Shown piece by piece: positions 1-8,577 of a DNA stretch of 45,334 bases (its first letter is position 1; the number at the start of each line of letters is the position of its first letter). The notes beneath the pieces are model-generated. The model worked only from the letters and a program-made list of their open reading frames with translations. It was not told the origin of the DNA and did not search any database. The stretch comes from Opitutia bacterium. Its GTDB lineage: Bacteria > Verrucomicrobiota > Verrucomicrobiia > Opitutales > Seribacteraceae. A program made the position numbers and the translations under genes. The stretch is from assembly GCA_002716045.1 (NCBI GenBank), contig PAZC01000037.1, positions 1 through 45,334 on the forward strand. The letters run 5' to 3'.

Positions 1-18
1 GCGAAAACAAAGTTTCCC

Positions 19-906
19 TTAAAGCAAGTCGATCCACTCAAAACCGGCTTTTTCTCCCCATGCCAAGCGAACAATTCTCTTCAATTCATTAGCCTTGCAG
101 GCATCATCGACAAAGGCAAAGCATGCAGATCCACTACCTGTAATCGAACAATTTACCCCGATTGACTGGCTCAAATCATTGAACAAACAGTGGAAGGCAG
201 GAAATTTCTGAAATAGTACCTCCTCGAAATCATTGCTTAACAAAGTTTCAGGCGGTTGATCACTCTGCAGCCATTTCAGTAAGATTTCTTCGGATTCAGC
301 TTGGCGGGAGAATGCACTCACAGCTTCATCAAATTGGCCATATGCCCAAGCGGTTGAAATTGAAAATGATGGCCAAAACAAGGCAAGCTTTCGTCCTTGT
401 AAGCGAAGGCGAGCCGATTGATCAATCTCGTTAATCTTTTCGCCTCTGCCTCTTATCAAACAAGGTCCCTCCTTTAAAAAAAGCGGGCAATCCGAGCCAA
501 TTCGCGAAGCCATGGAATGAAGTTCCTTCTCCGGCAGGCGGGTGTCAAAAAGTTGATCGAGCCCTAGTAATACAATGGCTGCATTGGAACTACCTCCGCC
601 AAGCCCTGCACCAACCGGAATGCGCTTACGCAAACGAACCTTCAAACCATCGTGACGACCTGTTCTTTCTTGAAAGGAGAGAATCGCCCTGACTACGAGG
701 TTCCCGTCGTCAGTAGGCAAATCAGGATGATCGCACTTGAAATCAATACCCTCTTGAGTCTTAATCTCTATATCAATTTCGTCTCCGAAGTTGATGGGGG
801 CCGCCAGAGAAATTAAATCGTGATACCCATCCTCGCGAATACCAGTGACCGCAAGAAACAAGTTGATTTTTGCTGGCGAAAACAAAGTTGCGGAATGCAT
901 GATCAT
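19..906 (-). CDS. ispE: 4-diphosphocytidyl-2-C-methyl-D-erythritol kinase
   Basis: This is the ATP-dependent kinase of the non-mevalonate (MEP) pathway. It phosphorylates the 2-hydroxyl of CDP-methylerythritol in the cytoplasm. The N-terminus carries the SPAKINLFL substrate-site motif (about residues 10-18). The GHMP-kinase ATP-binding loop PVGAGLGGGSSNAA lies at 97-110, and a second glycine/serine-rich motif, TGSGSACFAF, lies near the C-terminus. The length of 295 residues is normal for the family. Two in-frame ATGs sit two codons apart (906 and 900) and either could start the protein. It is divergent from pyrF-ispD-ispF, so three MEP-pathway enzymes lie within 3 kb. Identification is secure. 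Confidence 0.96.
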   Translation of the reverse strand: MIMHSATLFSPAKINLFLAVTGIREDGYHDLISLAAPINFGDEIDIEIKTQEGIDFKCDHPDLPTDDGNLVVRAILSFQERTGRHDGLKVRLRKRIPVGAGLGGGSSNAAIVLLGLDQLFDTRLPEKELHSMASRIGSDCPLFLKEGPCLIRGRGEKINEIDQSARLRLQGRKLALFWPSFSISTAWAYGQFDEAVSAFSRQAESEEILLKWLQSDQPPETLLSNDFEEVLFQKFPAFHCLFNDLSQSIGVNCSITGSGSACFAFVDDACKANELKRIVRLAWGEKAGFEWIDLL

Positions 907-939
907 CCAGCTGCAGAAATATGATTACAGCAGAAATTT

Positions 940-968
940 TTAACGACTTCGCAAACCCTTAAAATAAT
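940..968 (+). promoter_or_regulatory. candidate promoter for pyrF-ispD-ispF
   Basis: A TTAACG box (940-945) and an AATAAT box (963-968) are separated by exactly 17 bases in the 98-base gap between the divergent ispE and pyrF genes. The -10 box matches the sigma-70 consensus at 5 of 6 positions, the -35 box at only 4 of 6. Transcription would begin near 975. This is plausible from position but weak by sequence alone. Confidence 0.3.
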
Positions 969-1046
969 AGATTCAAGTCTTCTAGCAATCCTTTACATGA
1001 ATAAATGTTCGCATCGAACAAGAGACATCGCAAAGTCCATGTCTCA

Positions 1047-1763
1047 ATGAGCAGTTATGCAACAAATACAGAGGTTATACTGGCCCTCGACGTGGAAAGC
1101 CGCCAAAAGGCAATGGCTGTTCTCGCAGAGGTGGGGTCGGGATTGAAATGGGTCAAGGTAGGATTGCAAAGCTTCCTGCGCGACGGGCCAGACTTCGTGC
1201 GAGAATTGGCCGATACAGGCTATGATGTCTTTCTCGACCTGAAGCTGCATGACATCCCCAATACCGTCTCAAAGGCCATAGAAAGTTTGTCGGGGCTCCC
1301 CATCGGCATGTTGACAATGCATGCTTGTGCTGGATCGGAATGCATGAAGGCGGCCGCTGAAACAACTCGGAAGCACCTTACAGGAGCCAAGCTACTTGCT
1401 GTAACCGTGCTGACTTCATTAAATAAGGATGGTTTGCGTGAAATCGGTTTGGAAGGTGCAGTCGCAGGACATGTTGAACGCTTGGCCAAATTGGCTGTGA
1501 ATTCCGAGGTGGATGGGATCGTCTGTTCGCCTCTGGAAATCGAACCACTCCGTCGAATTCTGCCAAAAGAAACGGCCTTGATCACGCCGGGAATCAGACC
1601 TTCAGGCACTTCCAAAGATGAACAAAAGCGAGTACTGAGCCCTGCGGATGCTTCAGGATTGGGAGCCGATTATTTGGTCATAGGTCGTCCAATACTAAAT
1701 TCCCCTGATCCCGCTGAAGCCTTTCACGGAATAATGGCCGAACTGGAGGACGCAGACATATGA
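1047..1763 (+). CDS. pyrF: orotidine 5'-phosphate decarboxylase
   Basis: This enzyme decarboxylates OMP to UMP, the last step of de novo pyrimidine synthesis. The sequence begins with the characteristic ILALDV strand. It contains the catalytic DLKLHDIPNT motif (Asp-Lys-Asp at about residues 64, 66 and 69 from this start) and ends with the phosphate-binding region TPGIRPSG and YLVIGRPI. The frame is open to an ATG at 1005. I chose the ATG at 1047 because homologous sequence starts directly after it and the 14 extra residues are Lys/Arg/His-rich and look non-homologous. Neither start has a clear Shine-Dalgarno sequence. The stop overlaps the ispD start by four bases (ATGA), so the two are probably co-translated. 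Confidence 0.94.
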   Translation: MSSYATNTEVILALDVESRQKAMAVLAEVGSGLKWVKVGLQSFLRDGPDFVRELADTGYDVFLDLKLHDIPNTVSKAIESLSGLPIGMLTMHACAGSECMKAAAETTRKHLTGAKLLAVTVLTSLNKDGLREIGLEGAVAGHVERLAKLAVNSEVDGIVCSPLEIEPLRRILPKETALITPGIRPSGTSKDEQKRVLSPADASGLGADYLVIGRPILNSPDPAEAFHGIMAELEDADI

Positions 1764-2470
1764 TAGCCGTCATTCTGCTGGCAGGTGGCCAAAGTTCACG
1801 AATGGGTCCGGAGATTCCGGACAAAGTCTTAACCGTGGTAGAAAAACGTTCAGTCTTTGCATGGTCGTTAGATACCTTTACCTCAAGCGGTTTCGTCGAT
1901 TTAGCGGTGATAGTTCACAGGGATGAAAAGCAACGCGAAGACTTGGAGCGAGAAATGTCCTCTTACCCGAGCCTACCAACAATCATTTGGGCCAGAGGCG
2001 GAATCAAAAGGAACGATTCAGTACGCAATGGGCTACGGGCCATGCCAGAAGAAATTGAAACGGTTTTTATCCACGATTGCGCCCGCCCGCTTATTCGACC
2101 TGAAACCTTGGTTTCATTGAAAAAAGCCGTGGCAAGACATGGTGCAGTGACCTTGGCTCACCGAATGACCGACACAACGAAACTCGTTAGCGAAACGGAG
2201 AAGGAGCATATCTACATGACAAAGTCATTGGATCGACAATGCCTATGGGCAATGGAAACACCACAAGTCTTTCAGAAAAATCTAATTATCAGGGCGCATG
2301 CTCATGCTGAACGAGAAGAGATTGAACTGACAGATGACATTTCGGCAGTAGAAGCTTTAGGCGAACCCATCCATTTGATGGAAGCCGGTTACTCCAACCC
2401 TAAAATAACGACGCAAGACGACTTGAGCTGGATCAAACACCATCTCGCCGAGAGAAAGACCGCATCATGA
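1760..2470 (+). CDS. ispD: 2-C-methyl-D-erythritol 4-phosphate cytidylyltransferase
   Basis: This MEP-pathway enzyme transfers CMP from CTP to methylerythritol 4-phosphate. The N-terminal nucleotide-binding signature LLAGGQSSRMG is present at about residues 6-16, followed by a lysine typical of the family. The central motif FIHDCARPL contributes to the metal and nucleotide site, and the C-terminal SNPKITTQDDL matches the family end motif. The length of 236 residues is normal. Both ends overlap neighbours by ATGA (pyrF upstream, ispF downstream), so this is the middle gene of a translationally coupled set. Its product is the substrate of IspE, encoded on the other strand about 850 bases away. 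Confidence 0.96.
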   Translation: MIAVILLAGGQSSRMGPEIPDKVLTVVEKRSVFAWSLDTFTSSGFVDLAVIVHRDEKQREDLEREMSSYPSLPTIIWARGGIKRNDSVRNGLRAMPEEIETVFIHDCARPLIRPETLVSLKKAVARHGAVTLAHRMTDTTKLVSETEKEHIYMTKSLDRQCLWAMETPQVFQKNLIIRAHAHAEREEIELTDDISAVEALGEPIHLMEAGYSNPKITTQDDLSWIKHHLAERKTAS

Positions 2471-2961
2471 AGGATCTCCCATTTCGTATTGGTCATGGTT
2501 ATGACATACATCGTTTTGGGCCGAAAAGGCCATTGATCTTGGGTGGCGTTGAAATCCCCCATAATCGTGGACTGGAGGCGCACTCAGACGGAGATTGCCT
2601 ATCTCATGCGATCGCCGACGCGATTTTCGGAGCGCTGGGTCTTGCAGATATCGGTCATTTTTTCCCAAACGAAGATCCTTCATGCAAAGGGCTCGATTCC
2701 ATGAAGATTCTGGAGAAGGCATTGCAGGAGTGCAATTCCAATGGATATAGTTTGGGGAACATAGATGCCACAATTGTGACAGAATCACCGAAGATCGGGC
2801 CACATATCCAATCAATGAAAGCAGTGTTAAGCAAAGCTTTGGACATTTCCCCTTCCCTGCTCGGTATCAAGGCAACAACAAATGAAGGGATTGGTGGAAT
2901 CGGCAACGGAGATGGAATCGCTGCATTCGCAGTGTGCCTAGTCTTGGGAGAACCTACTTAA
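2467..2961 (+). CDS. ispF: 2-C-methyl-D-erythritol 2,4-cyclodiphosphate synthase
   Basis: This enzyme cyclises the IspE product with loss of CMP and acts as a zinc-dependent homotrimer. The family signature GHGYDIHRF supplies zinc ligands Asp13 and His15. The third ligand is His47, just after HSDGDCLSH. The C-terminal ATTNEGIGGIGNGDGIAAFAV segment matches the conserved end of the family. At 164 residues it is of normal size. The start overlaps the ispD stop by ATGA. Its stop lies 7 bases from the stop of the convergent ndk, and I see no obvious hairpin terminator between them. Confidence 0.97.
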   Translation: MKDLPFRIGHGYDIHRFGPKRPLILGGVEIPHNRGLEAHSDGDCLSHAIADAIFGALGLADIGHFFPNEDPSCKGLDSMKILEKALQECNSNGYSLGNIDATIVTESPKIGPHIQSMKAVLSKALDISPSLLGIKATTNEGIGGIGNGDGIAAFAVCLVLGEPT

Positions 2962-2968
2962 GCGGAAG

Positions 2969-3382
2969 TCAAAAAAGCTCCGCCGAAGAAAAAAACCGTT
3001 CGATTTCCAAGGCAGCGGAATCGGTTCCGTCCGAGGCATGTAAAATATTCTGCATGCTATTCGTACCCAAGTCACCACGGATTGTACCAGTGGGAGCCTT
3101 CGTTGAATCAGTCGGTCCCAAAAGATCGCGAACCCCCTGAATGACGTTATCACCCTGGAGAACCATTGCGATTACAGGTCTGGATTTCATGAATTCCAAA
3201 ATGTCCGGGAAGTTCGACAAATGAGTAATATGAGCATAGTGCTCGTTCAACACCGTGTCATCCAGTTGAATCATCTTGCAAGCAACAATACTGTACCCAG
3301 CTCCTTCAAAGCGGGAAAGGACTTCGCCTACTGCACCGACGCGTAAGCAGTCGGGCTTGAGCAAGATGAGGGATTTTTCCAT
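2969..3382 (-). CDS. ndk: nucleoside diphosphate kinase
   Basis: This enzyme balances nucleoside triphosphate pools by a ping-pong transfer through a phosphohistidine. The N-terminal ATP-site lysine lies in LILLKPDCL. The catalytic histidine is His115 in NILHASDGTDSA, a slightly divergent form of the usual NxxHGSDS. The C-terminus EIERFF is typical. At 137 residues it has the standard length. It follows clpC on the minus strand after 21 bases and is probably the last gene of the mcsA-mcsB-clpC operon, an unusual partner for that cluster. Confidence 0.96.
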   Translation of the reverse strand: MEKSLILLKPDCLRVGAVGEVLSRFEGAGYSIVACKMIQLDDTVLNEHYAHITHLSNFPDILEFMKSRPVIAMVLQGDNVIQGVRDLLGPTDSTKAPTGTIRGDLGTNSMQNILHASDGTDSAALEIERFFSSAELF

Positions 3383-3403
3383 AAAAGACAGTTTAAACTA
3401 GCT

Positions 3404-5911
3404 CTAGGATCCGGACTTGTCAGAAGAAGACACTTTGCGACTAGCCTTGGTTTGCTCAAATAGCAGGGATTCTCCATCCTCGTGAATCAAAACCTTGATT
3501 GTCTTCCCCTTCTTGATCGAGCCAGCAAGCAGAGATTCAGCGAGGTTGTCCTCCAAGTACTTCTCTACCGCTCGTCTCAAGGGGCGGGCGCCAAGTTTCT
3601 CATCATAACCTTTTTCAATGAGGAATTTCTTAGCCTTATCGGATACAGCCAACTTGATTCGCTGTTCCTTCAATCTAGTCTGTAACTTGGCCAATTCGAG
3701 GTCAACGATGACTTGCAAACTCTCCTTGGAAAGAGCGTTGAACATCACAATGTCGGTCAAACGATTAAGAAACTCCGGCTTGAAGGCCTTCTTCGCCTCA
3801 TCCATAATGCGGTCACGAAGGCGTGCCTCGTCAATCTCGCCACCAACGGAGAATCCCATGGAAACATTTCTTTGCAGAATTTCAGCTCCGACGTTGGATG
3901 TCATTATGAGAATGGTGTTACGAAAATCCACCTTGCGTCCAAGACTGTCCGTGAGCCGTCCATCCTCAAGAATCTGAAGAAGAATTTGGGTGACGTCTGG
4001 ATGAGCCTTTTCAATTTCGTCAAACAGAACAACCGAATATGGTTTGCGGCGTATGGCCTCGGTGAGTTGACCGCCTTCCTCGTAGCCGATGTAACCTGGA
4101 GGTGATCCTATGAGGCGGGATACTGCAAACTTCTCCATGTACTCGGACATATCAATCTGCACGAGGGCATCCTGATCTCCGAACATGTTCTCTGCCAAAA
4201 TCTTGGCAAGGTGCGACTTGCCAACGCCTGTTGGCCCGAGAAACATAAATGAGCCAATAGGACGCTTGGGATCCTTGAGGTCGGCCCGGGAACGTCTCAA
4301 TGCCTTGGCTACAACTTCCGTAGCCATGTCTTGGCCGATGACTGCTTCCTGCAAGTCTTTTTCGAGGTCGAGCAACTTCTTGTGTTCCTTGGCTGCCATC
4401 TTCTGCAATGGGATGCCAGTCCAGTCAGCTATCACGTTCTGCATTTCATCCTCGCAAACCTTGATGCGCTGCTCATCTCGGCTTTTTTTCCAATCCTCGA
4501 GCATCTTCTCTCGTTCAGCCCTGAGCTTTTTTTCCTTGTCGCGAGCCTTGGCCGCTTCCTCGAAGTTTTGTTCACTGATGGCGGTCTCCTTCAATGTGCA
4601 AACTTCCTTGATTCGGTCGCTCAAGCCCTCGACTTTAGGGGGCCGTTTGAGCGATTCGATTCGAGCTCTGGCACCAGCTTCGTCCAAAGCATCTATGGCC
4701 TTATCCGGCAAGAATCTTCCGGTGACGTACCGATCAGTCAACTTTGCTGCGGAAACAAGGGACTTGTCCGTAAATTCGACGTTATGGTGCTCCTCATACT
4801 TGCACCGAATTCCTTTCAGAATGAGTACTGTGTCCTCCACTGATGGCGCCTCGACCTTGACCGACTGAAAACGACGATCCAAGGCACTGTCCTTTTCGAC
4901 GTACTTGCGATATTCCGACAAAGTAGTTGCGCCGATGCATTGCATCTCACCGCGGCTCAAGGCCGGTTTGAAGATATTGGAGGCATCCATGGCCCCTTCG
5001 GCAGCTCCGGCGCCTACGATAGTGTGCAATTCATCGATAAAAAGAATGATATTCTTTGCTTTTCGAATCTCATCCATCACCGCCTTGATGCGCTCTTCGA
5101 ACTGCCCACGGTATTTCGTGCCCGCAACCATCAAAGCCATATCCAAGGTAATGACCTTTTTGTCCAGAAGAAGTTCGGGAACAAAGCCAGACGATATCTG
5201 TTGGGCCAAGCCTTCCACAATGGCCGTTTTACCCACACCAGCCTCGCCAATTAAAACAGGATTGTTCTTGGTTCGCCGGCAAAGAATCTGAATAACTCGA
5301 CGTATCTCCTTTTCTCGGCCAATGATGGGATCCATTTCCCCTTTCTTGGCAATCTCAGTGAGATCACGTCCAAAAGCCTTGAGCGCAGGAGTTTTCTGGT
5401 CTTTTCGCTCATCACCCGTGCCACCACCAGCGATGGACTTCTCGGAATCATCTTCCGCCGCAAAATGAGGGTCCAGCTCCGAAAGAATCTCCGCTCGACA
5501 ACGTTCTATGTCAACGTCCAGGGATTTGAGAACTCTAGCGGCCACCCCCTCGCCTTCACGAAGCAAGCCTAGCAAAATATGTTCGGTTCCCACGTAACTG
5601 TGGTTGAGGGTCTTCGCTTCCTTGCCTGCCAGAGCCAAAACCTTTTTGACACGAGGTGTATAAGGAACGTTACCGGTATGCTTTGCATCTGGCCCGCTAC
5701 CAACTTGTTGCTCCACGGCAGCTCTTACTGTGTCTAGATCAAGCCCCATCTTCTGCAGGACATTGACAGCAACGCCTTGACCGAGATTGATCAAGCCCAA
5801 CAACAAGTGCTCTGTCCCAACATAGTTATGGTGGAAGCCGTCCGCCTCTTTACGAGCCAAAGCCAAGACTTGCTGTGCCCGAGGAGTGAAATGATTCATG
5901 GGTTCATCCAT
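3404..5911 (-). CDS. clpC: ClpC-type AAA+ unfoldase
   Basis: This is a Hsp100 unfoldase that feeds substrates to ClpP. It has two Clp-N repeats (about residues 5-75 and 80-150) and a first AAA+ domain with Walker [10 protein letters not shown] middle segment contains a UVR-like coiled coil ([17 protein letters not shown]). The second AAA+ domain has Walker A GPTGVGKS. Both N-repeats carry the GTEH glutamate (Glu34 and Glu110) that in Bacillus ClpC binds phosphoarginine, which fits the adjacent mcsB kinase gene. The ClpP-docking loop appears as MGF, where Bacillus has VGF. The start could be Met1 or Met5 (5899); the latter gives [10 protein letters not shown], closer to relatives. No clpP is in the window. 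Confidence 0.96.
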   Translation of the reverse strand: MDEPMNHFTPRAQQVLALARKEADGFHHNYVGTEHLLLGLINLGQGVAVNVLQKMGLDLDTVRAAVEQQVGSGPDAKHTGNVPYTPRVKKVLALAGKEAKTLNHSYVGTEHILLGLLREGEGVAARVLKSLDVDIERCRAEILSELDPHFAAEDDSEKSIAGGGTGDERKDQKTPALKAFGRDLTEIAKKGEMDPIIGREKEIRRVIQILCRRTKNNPVLIGEAGVGKTAIVEGLAQQISSGFVPELLLDKKVITLDMALMVAGTKYRGQFEERIKAVMDEIRKAKNIILFIDELHTIVGAGAAEGAMDASNIFKPALSRGEMQCIGATTLSEYRKYVEKDSALDRRFQSVKVEAPSVEDTVLILKGIRCKYEEHHNVEFTDKSLVSAAKLTDRYVTGRFLPDKAIDALDEAGARARIESLKRPPKVEGLSDRIKEVCTLKETAISEQNFEEAAKARDKEKKLRAEREKMLEDWKKSRDEQRIKVCEDEMQNVIADWTGIPLQKMAAKEHKKLLDLEKDLQEAVIGQDMATEVVAKALRRSRADLKDPKRPIGSFMFLGPTGVGKSHLAKILAENMFGDQDALVQIDMSEYMEKFAVSRLIGSPPGYIGYEEGGQLTEAIRRKPYSVVLFDEIEKAHPDVTQILLQILEDGRLTDSLGRKVDFRNTILIMTSNVGAEILQRNVSMGFSVGGEIDEARLRDRIMDEAKKAFKPEFLNRLTDIVMFNALSKESLQVIVDLELAKLQTRLKEQRIKLAVSDKAKKFLIEKGYDEKLGARPLRRAVEKYLEDNLAESLLAGSIKKGKTIKVLIHEDGESLLFEQTKASRKVSSSDKSGS

Positions 5912-5944
5912 ATATTTTCTTCAGTTGATCGATTAAAGAGGGGT

Positions 5945-7012
5945 TCATGCTTTGTCAAAATCCAAGCTAGGAAACTTAACAAACTTGCGACGCAATAATT
6001 CAGCCCGCATGGCATCACGCTCCTCGGGTTCAATGTTTTGTCCAGCGTGGTGCTGGATGTGACCGGGTTGACATTCGATAAAACTCCCATCGATGACCAC
6101 TCGACATTTCTCTGGCAAGAAGCCGAAATCAACAGCCAAACGCATGTATGAAAGCCTGTCCATTGCATCCGAAGACGTCAGCATGTAAGCGTTGCTTAGC
6201 ACACCATAAGCTCTCCCTATCTTGTCAAAAAGCATTTGTCTGCCATCCTCCAACAGGCTTTCCCTCGCATTGATTTCCTGGGATTTGACTTGTTCCAAAG
6301 TCTTGCCCAAGCGATTGAGGATGTCTTCCTCCGTCTCGCCCAAGGTTTGTTGATTGGAGATCTGGAAAATATTCCCACTGGCATCCGTGCCTTCCCCGAA
6401 GAGACCTCTGACAGCGATCCCCAGTTCATTTACTCCTCGAATCACCTTGTCCATGTGCTTACCCATGAAAAGGCCAGGCAAGTGCATCATGACGGAAGCT
6501 CGCATACCCGTACCCAAATTAGTGGGGCAAGCGGTCAAGAAGCCATAATCGGAAGAGAATGCATAGTCAATGGAGTTTTCCATCTCCAAGTCCATGCGAT
6601 TCGCCATCTTCCAAACGCCTTTCAAATCGAATCCCTTGCGCAGGACCTGCATGCGGAGGTGATCCTCCTCGTTAATCATGATAGAGACGGATTGGTCGGG
6701 GCTGAGGACAGCTCCAGCAGCCTCGTTGATCTGCATCAACTCACGACTAATGACATGCCTCTCGACCAAGACCAACTTCTGCAAGTCACTCAAATCGTCT
6801 ACCTCGAAGGAAATCGGCTCCTTGAAGGTCTTCAATCTTTCGGCCGCCTCCCTGCAGGCAGACAAAACGTCACGACGCTGTGACGTTTCGGCCCATGCGG
6901 GGAAAGGAAAGTTACATAGGTTTCGAGCTAAACGAATTCGAGTGCTCAATGTCACAGGAACTCCGCGAGCTCCGCCCTTCATCAATTCACCGCCTTTTGT
7001 AGGATCAATCAT
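5945..7012 (-). CDS. mcsB: protein arginine kinase McsB
   Basis: McsB belongs to the ATP:guanido phosphotransferase fold (creatine/arginine kinase superfamily) but phosphorylates arginine residues in proteins, marking them for ClpCP. The N-terminal STRIRLARN motif and the nucleotide-site signature CPTNLGTG (162-169) are intact. The C-terminus carries RDAMRA (332-337), matching the RDxxRA motif described as the phosphoarginine-sensing element of McsB and absent from metabolic arginine kinases. At 355 residues it has the McsB length. mcsA lies 18 bases upstream and clpC 33 bases downstream, the Firmicutes gene order but without ctsR. Confidence 0.96.
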   Translation of the reverse strand: MIDPTKGGELMKGGARGVPVTLSTRIRLARNLCNFPFPAWAETSQRRDVLSACREAAERLKTFKEPISFEVDDLSDLQKLVLVERHVISRELMQINEAAGAVLSPDQSVSIMINEEDHLRMQVLRKGFDLKGVWKMANRMDLEMENSIDYAFSSDYGFLTACPTNLGTGMRASVMMHLPGLFMGKHMDKVIRGVNELGIAVRGLFGEGTDASGNIFQISNQQTLGETEEDILNRLGKTLEQVKSQEINARESLLEDGRQMLFDKIGRAYGVLSNAYMLTSSDAMDRLSYMRLAVDFGFLPEKCRVVIDGSFIECQPGHIQHHAGQNIEPEERDAMRAELLRRKFVKFPSLDFDKA

Positions 7013-7030
7013 AACCAGACCCTTGGGCCA

Positions 7031-7552
7031 TCAACCGGCGGCAAGTTCCTTCAGCTTACGAATACGATCCCTGATCTCGGCAGCTTGTTCATATTCCTCA
7101 GCTTCAATCGCCTTGGTCAATTCTTGCTCGAGAGTAGAAATATCTTCCTCCGGCACTTCCTCTTCAGGTTGCTTCGGTTCTTTGCTTACAGGCGCCTCGA
7201 AACCATCGGGCATCCGCCCCACATGTCTCTTGCCAGCATGCATTCCTTCTAGCATGTCATCAAGAACTTGCTTGAAAACATCATAGCACGAAGCACAACC
7301 AAAACGACCATTCTTCTTAAATTCCTTTTGGGTCAATCCACAGCTCTCACAAACCAATTCACCTTCGTTCGGTGAGCTATTTTCAAAAGAAGGAAGGAAA
7401 TCCGCCATTGAAAAGCCTTCTGGGTTGGTCACGCCCTTGGCTTGGGCGCATTCCTCACACAAATCCACCTTGTGGACCTTGTTTTCCACGATCTGCGTGA
7501 GATGAACCGTAGCCGGCTTCTCGCAACAATGACATGTAATTGCTTCTCCCAT
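7031..7552 (-). CDS. mcsA: McsA-like activator of protein arginine kinase
   Basis: This is a small zinc-finger protein with a UVR domain that in Firmicutes binds and activates McsB. Cysteine pairs are visible near the start (CHCC), then CEEC, CESC and CASC, the pattern of two treble-clef-like fingers. The C-terminus (about 145-173) is a UVR coiled-coil motif, LEQELTKAIEAEEYEQAAEI. Length (173 residues) and position, first gene before mcsB and clpC, both fit. The start ATG at 7552 is preceded by a purine-rich stretch GGGAGAGGA somewhat further upstream than usual. A convincing promoter lies about 40 bases upstream. Confidence 0.92.
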   Translation of the reverse strand: MGEAITCHCCEKPATVHLTQIVENKVHKVDLCEECAQAKGVTNPEGFSMADFLPSFENSSPNEGELVCESCGLTQKEFKKNGRFGCASCYDVFKQVLDDMLEGMHAGKRHVGRMPDGFEAPVSKEPKQPEEEVPEEDISTLEQELTKAIEAEEYEQAAEIRDRIRKLKELAAG

Positions 7553-7591
7553 CCTATTGTATCATCCTCTCCCTGAATAAAACCATTTCAC

Positions 7592-7620
7592 ATATTACTT
7601 CCATTAACTCTAGATTGCAA
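7592..7620 (-). promoter_or_regulatory. sigma-70-type promoter of mcsA-mcsB-clpC-ndk
   Basis: On the minus strand TTGCAA (7620-7615) and TAATAT (7597-7592) are separated by exactly 17 bases. Both boxes are close to consensus. Predicted transcription start is near 7585, giving a leader of about 33 bases before the mcsA ATG. No other gene intervenes, so this should drive the whole operon. Confidence 0.6.
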
Positions 7621-7637
7621 CGCATAATGCGTGCCAA
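7615..7637. promoter_or_regulatory. imperfect palindrome over the mcs -35 box, possible operator
   Basis: The core ACGCAT-A-ATGCGT (7620-7632) is a perfect inverted repeat around one central base. It extends to a 23-base imperfect palindrome with TTG and CAA at its ends and two mismatched pairs. It covers the -35 box of the candidate mcsA promoter, where a repressor would block polymerase. No regulator gene such as ctsR is adjacent, so the binding protein is unknown. Palindromes this short can arise by chance. Confidence 0.35.
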
Positions 7638-7691
7638 AAACAAAGAATGGCTCAACAACGGAGAAAACTGCCTGTGAAATGGTAAGAAAAC

Positions 7692-8558
7692 TCAAATCAA
7701 AACACCGTCAACTGAAACCTTTTGGCGGAAATGCGAGATAAAGCTTTTCGTCAAATCACCGGGCACTCCCGAGCCCACCTCGCGGTGGTCCACTTCAACA
7801 CAGGGAATAACCTCGGCAGCAGTCCCGGTAAGGAAACACTCGTCGGCGTTCCAAAGGTCATATCGGGTCAAGGCTTGTTCGGAAAAAGGAACGCCCAACT
7901 CATGAGCTATATCAATGACAACCTCCCGAGTGATCCCGCGAAGAGAACCTGCATCAAGGGGGGGCGTATACAATTGACCCTTCTTGATAACGAAAACGTT
8001 ATCGCCGGTACATTCTGCCACCTCTCCCTTGTCATTAAGCATGAGGGCTTCCTGAAAACCGACTTTCTTCGCCTCTATCTTGGCCAAAATGTTATTAAGA
8101 TAATTTAGGCTCTTGACCGCGGGCGGAAGAGCGGCGGAATTGATTCGCCGAGTAGCCACTGTGATGATCTTAAGTCCCGACTCATACATTTCCTTGGGAT
8201 AAAGCTGAATATTGTCGGCGATGATGATAACGCCGGCAGGTCCGCAACCGTCGGGGGTTAAGCCTAAATGACCGGGACCACGCGTGATGACCAGGCGCAA
8301 GTATCCATCGGTAAGCTCATTGACTCGACAGCTTTCAATGACAGCTTCAGTCAATTGCTCGCGAGTCATGGGCAAATCCAACAGTATTGCCTTGGCCGAT
8401 TGCTCCAGTCGCTCCAAATGTTCATGCAACTTGAAGACACAGCGAGAATATAGACGAATCCCTTCAAACACGCCGTCCCCGTAAAGAAGGCCATGGTCAA
8501 AGACCGAAACCTTTGCGTCCTCCTTGTCGACGAACTTTCCGTTAATGAAAACCTTCAT
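7692..8558 (-). CDS. ilvE: branched-chain-amino-acid aminotransferase (class IV, PLP)
   Basis: This is a fold-type IV aminotransferase interconverting branched-chain amino acids and their 2-oxo acids with glutamate. The N-terminal DHGLLYGDGVFEGIR motif is diagnostic. The PLP lysine is probably Lys149 in VKSLNYLNN. AECTGDNVF and the C-terminal LTGTAAEVIP form the cofactor and substrate site. At 288 residues it fits the shorter IlvE group. D-amino-acid aminotransferase is the main alternative in this fold, but the motif set favours IlvE. It follows acs by 19 bases and is likely co-transcribed with it. Confidence 0.9.
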   Translation of the reverse strand: MKVFINGKFVDKEDAKVSVFDHGLLYGDGVFEGIRLYSRCVFKLHEHLERLEQSAKAILLDLPMTREQLTEAVIESCRVNELTDGYLRLVITRGPGHLGLTPDGCGPAGVIIIADNIQLYPKEMYESGLKIITVATRRINSAALPPAVKSLNYLNNILAKIEAKKVGFQEALMLNDKGEVAECTGDNVFVIKKGQLYTPPLDAGSLRGITREVVIDIAHELGVPFSEQALTRYDLWNADECFLTGTAAEVIPCVEVDHREVGSGVPGDLTKSFISHFRQKVSVDGVLI

Positions 8559-8577
8559 TGCATCAAATAATTACAAA

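Noticed and set aside
4185-4868. A plus-strand open frame of 227 codons opposite clpC
   Set aside because: It is antisense to the conserved ClpC ATPase core. Its Ser/Arg-rich composition is typical of a shadow frame.
5945-7012. McsB considered as a metabolic arginine or creatine kinase
   Set aside because: The RDxxRA motif, the length, and the mcsA and clpC neighbours point to a protein arginine kinase.
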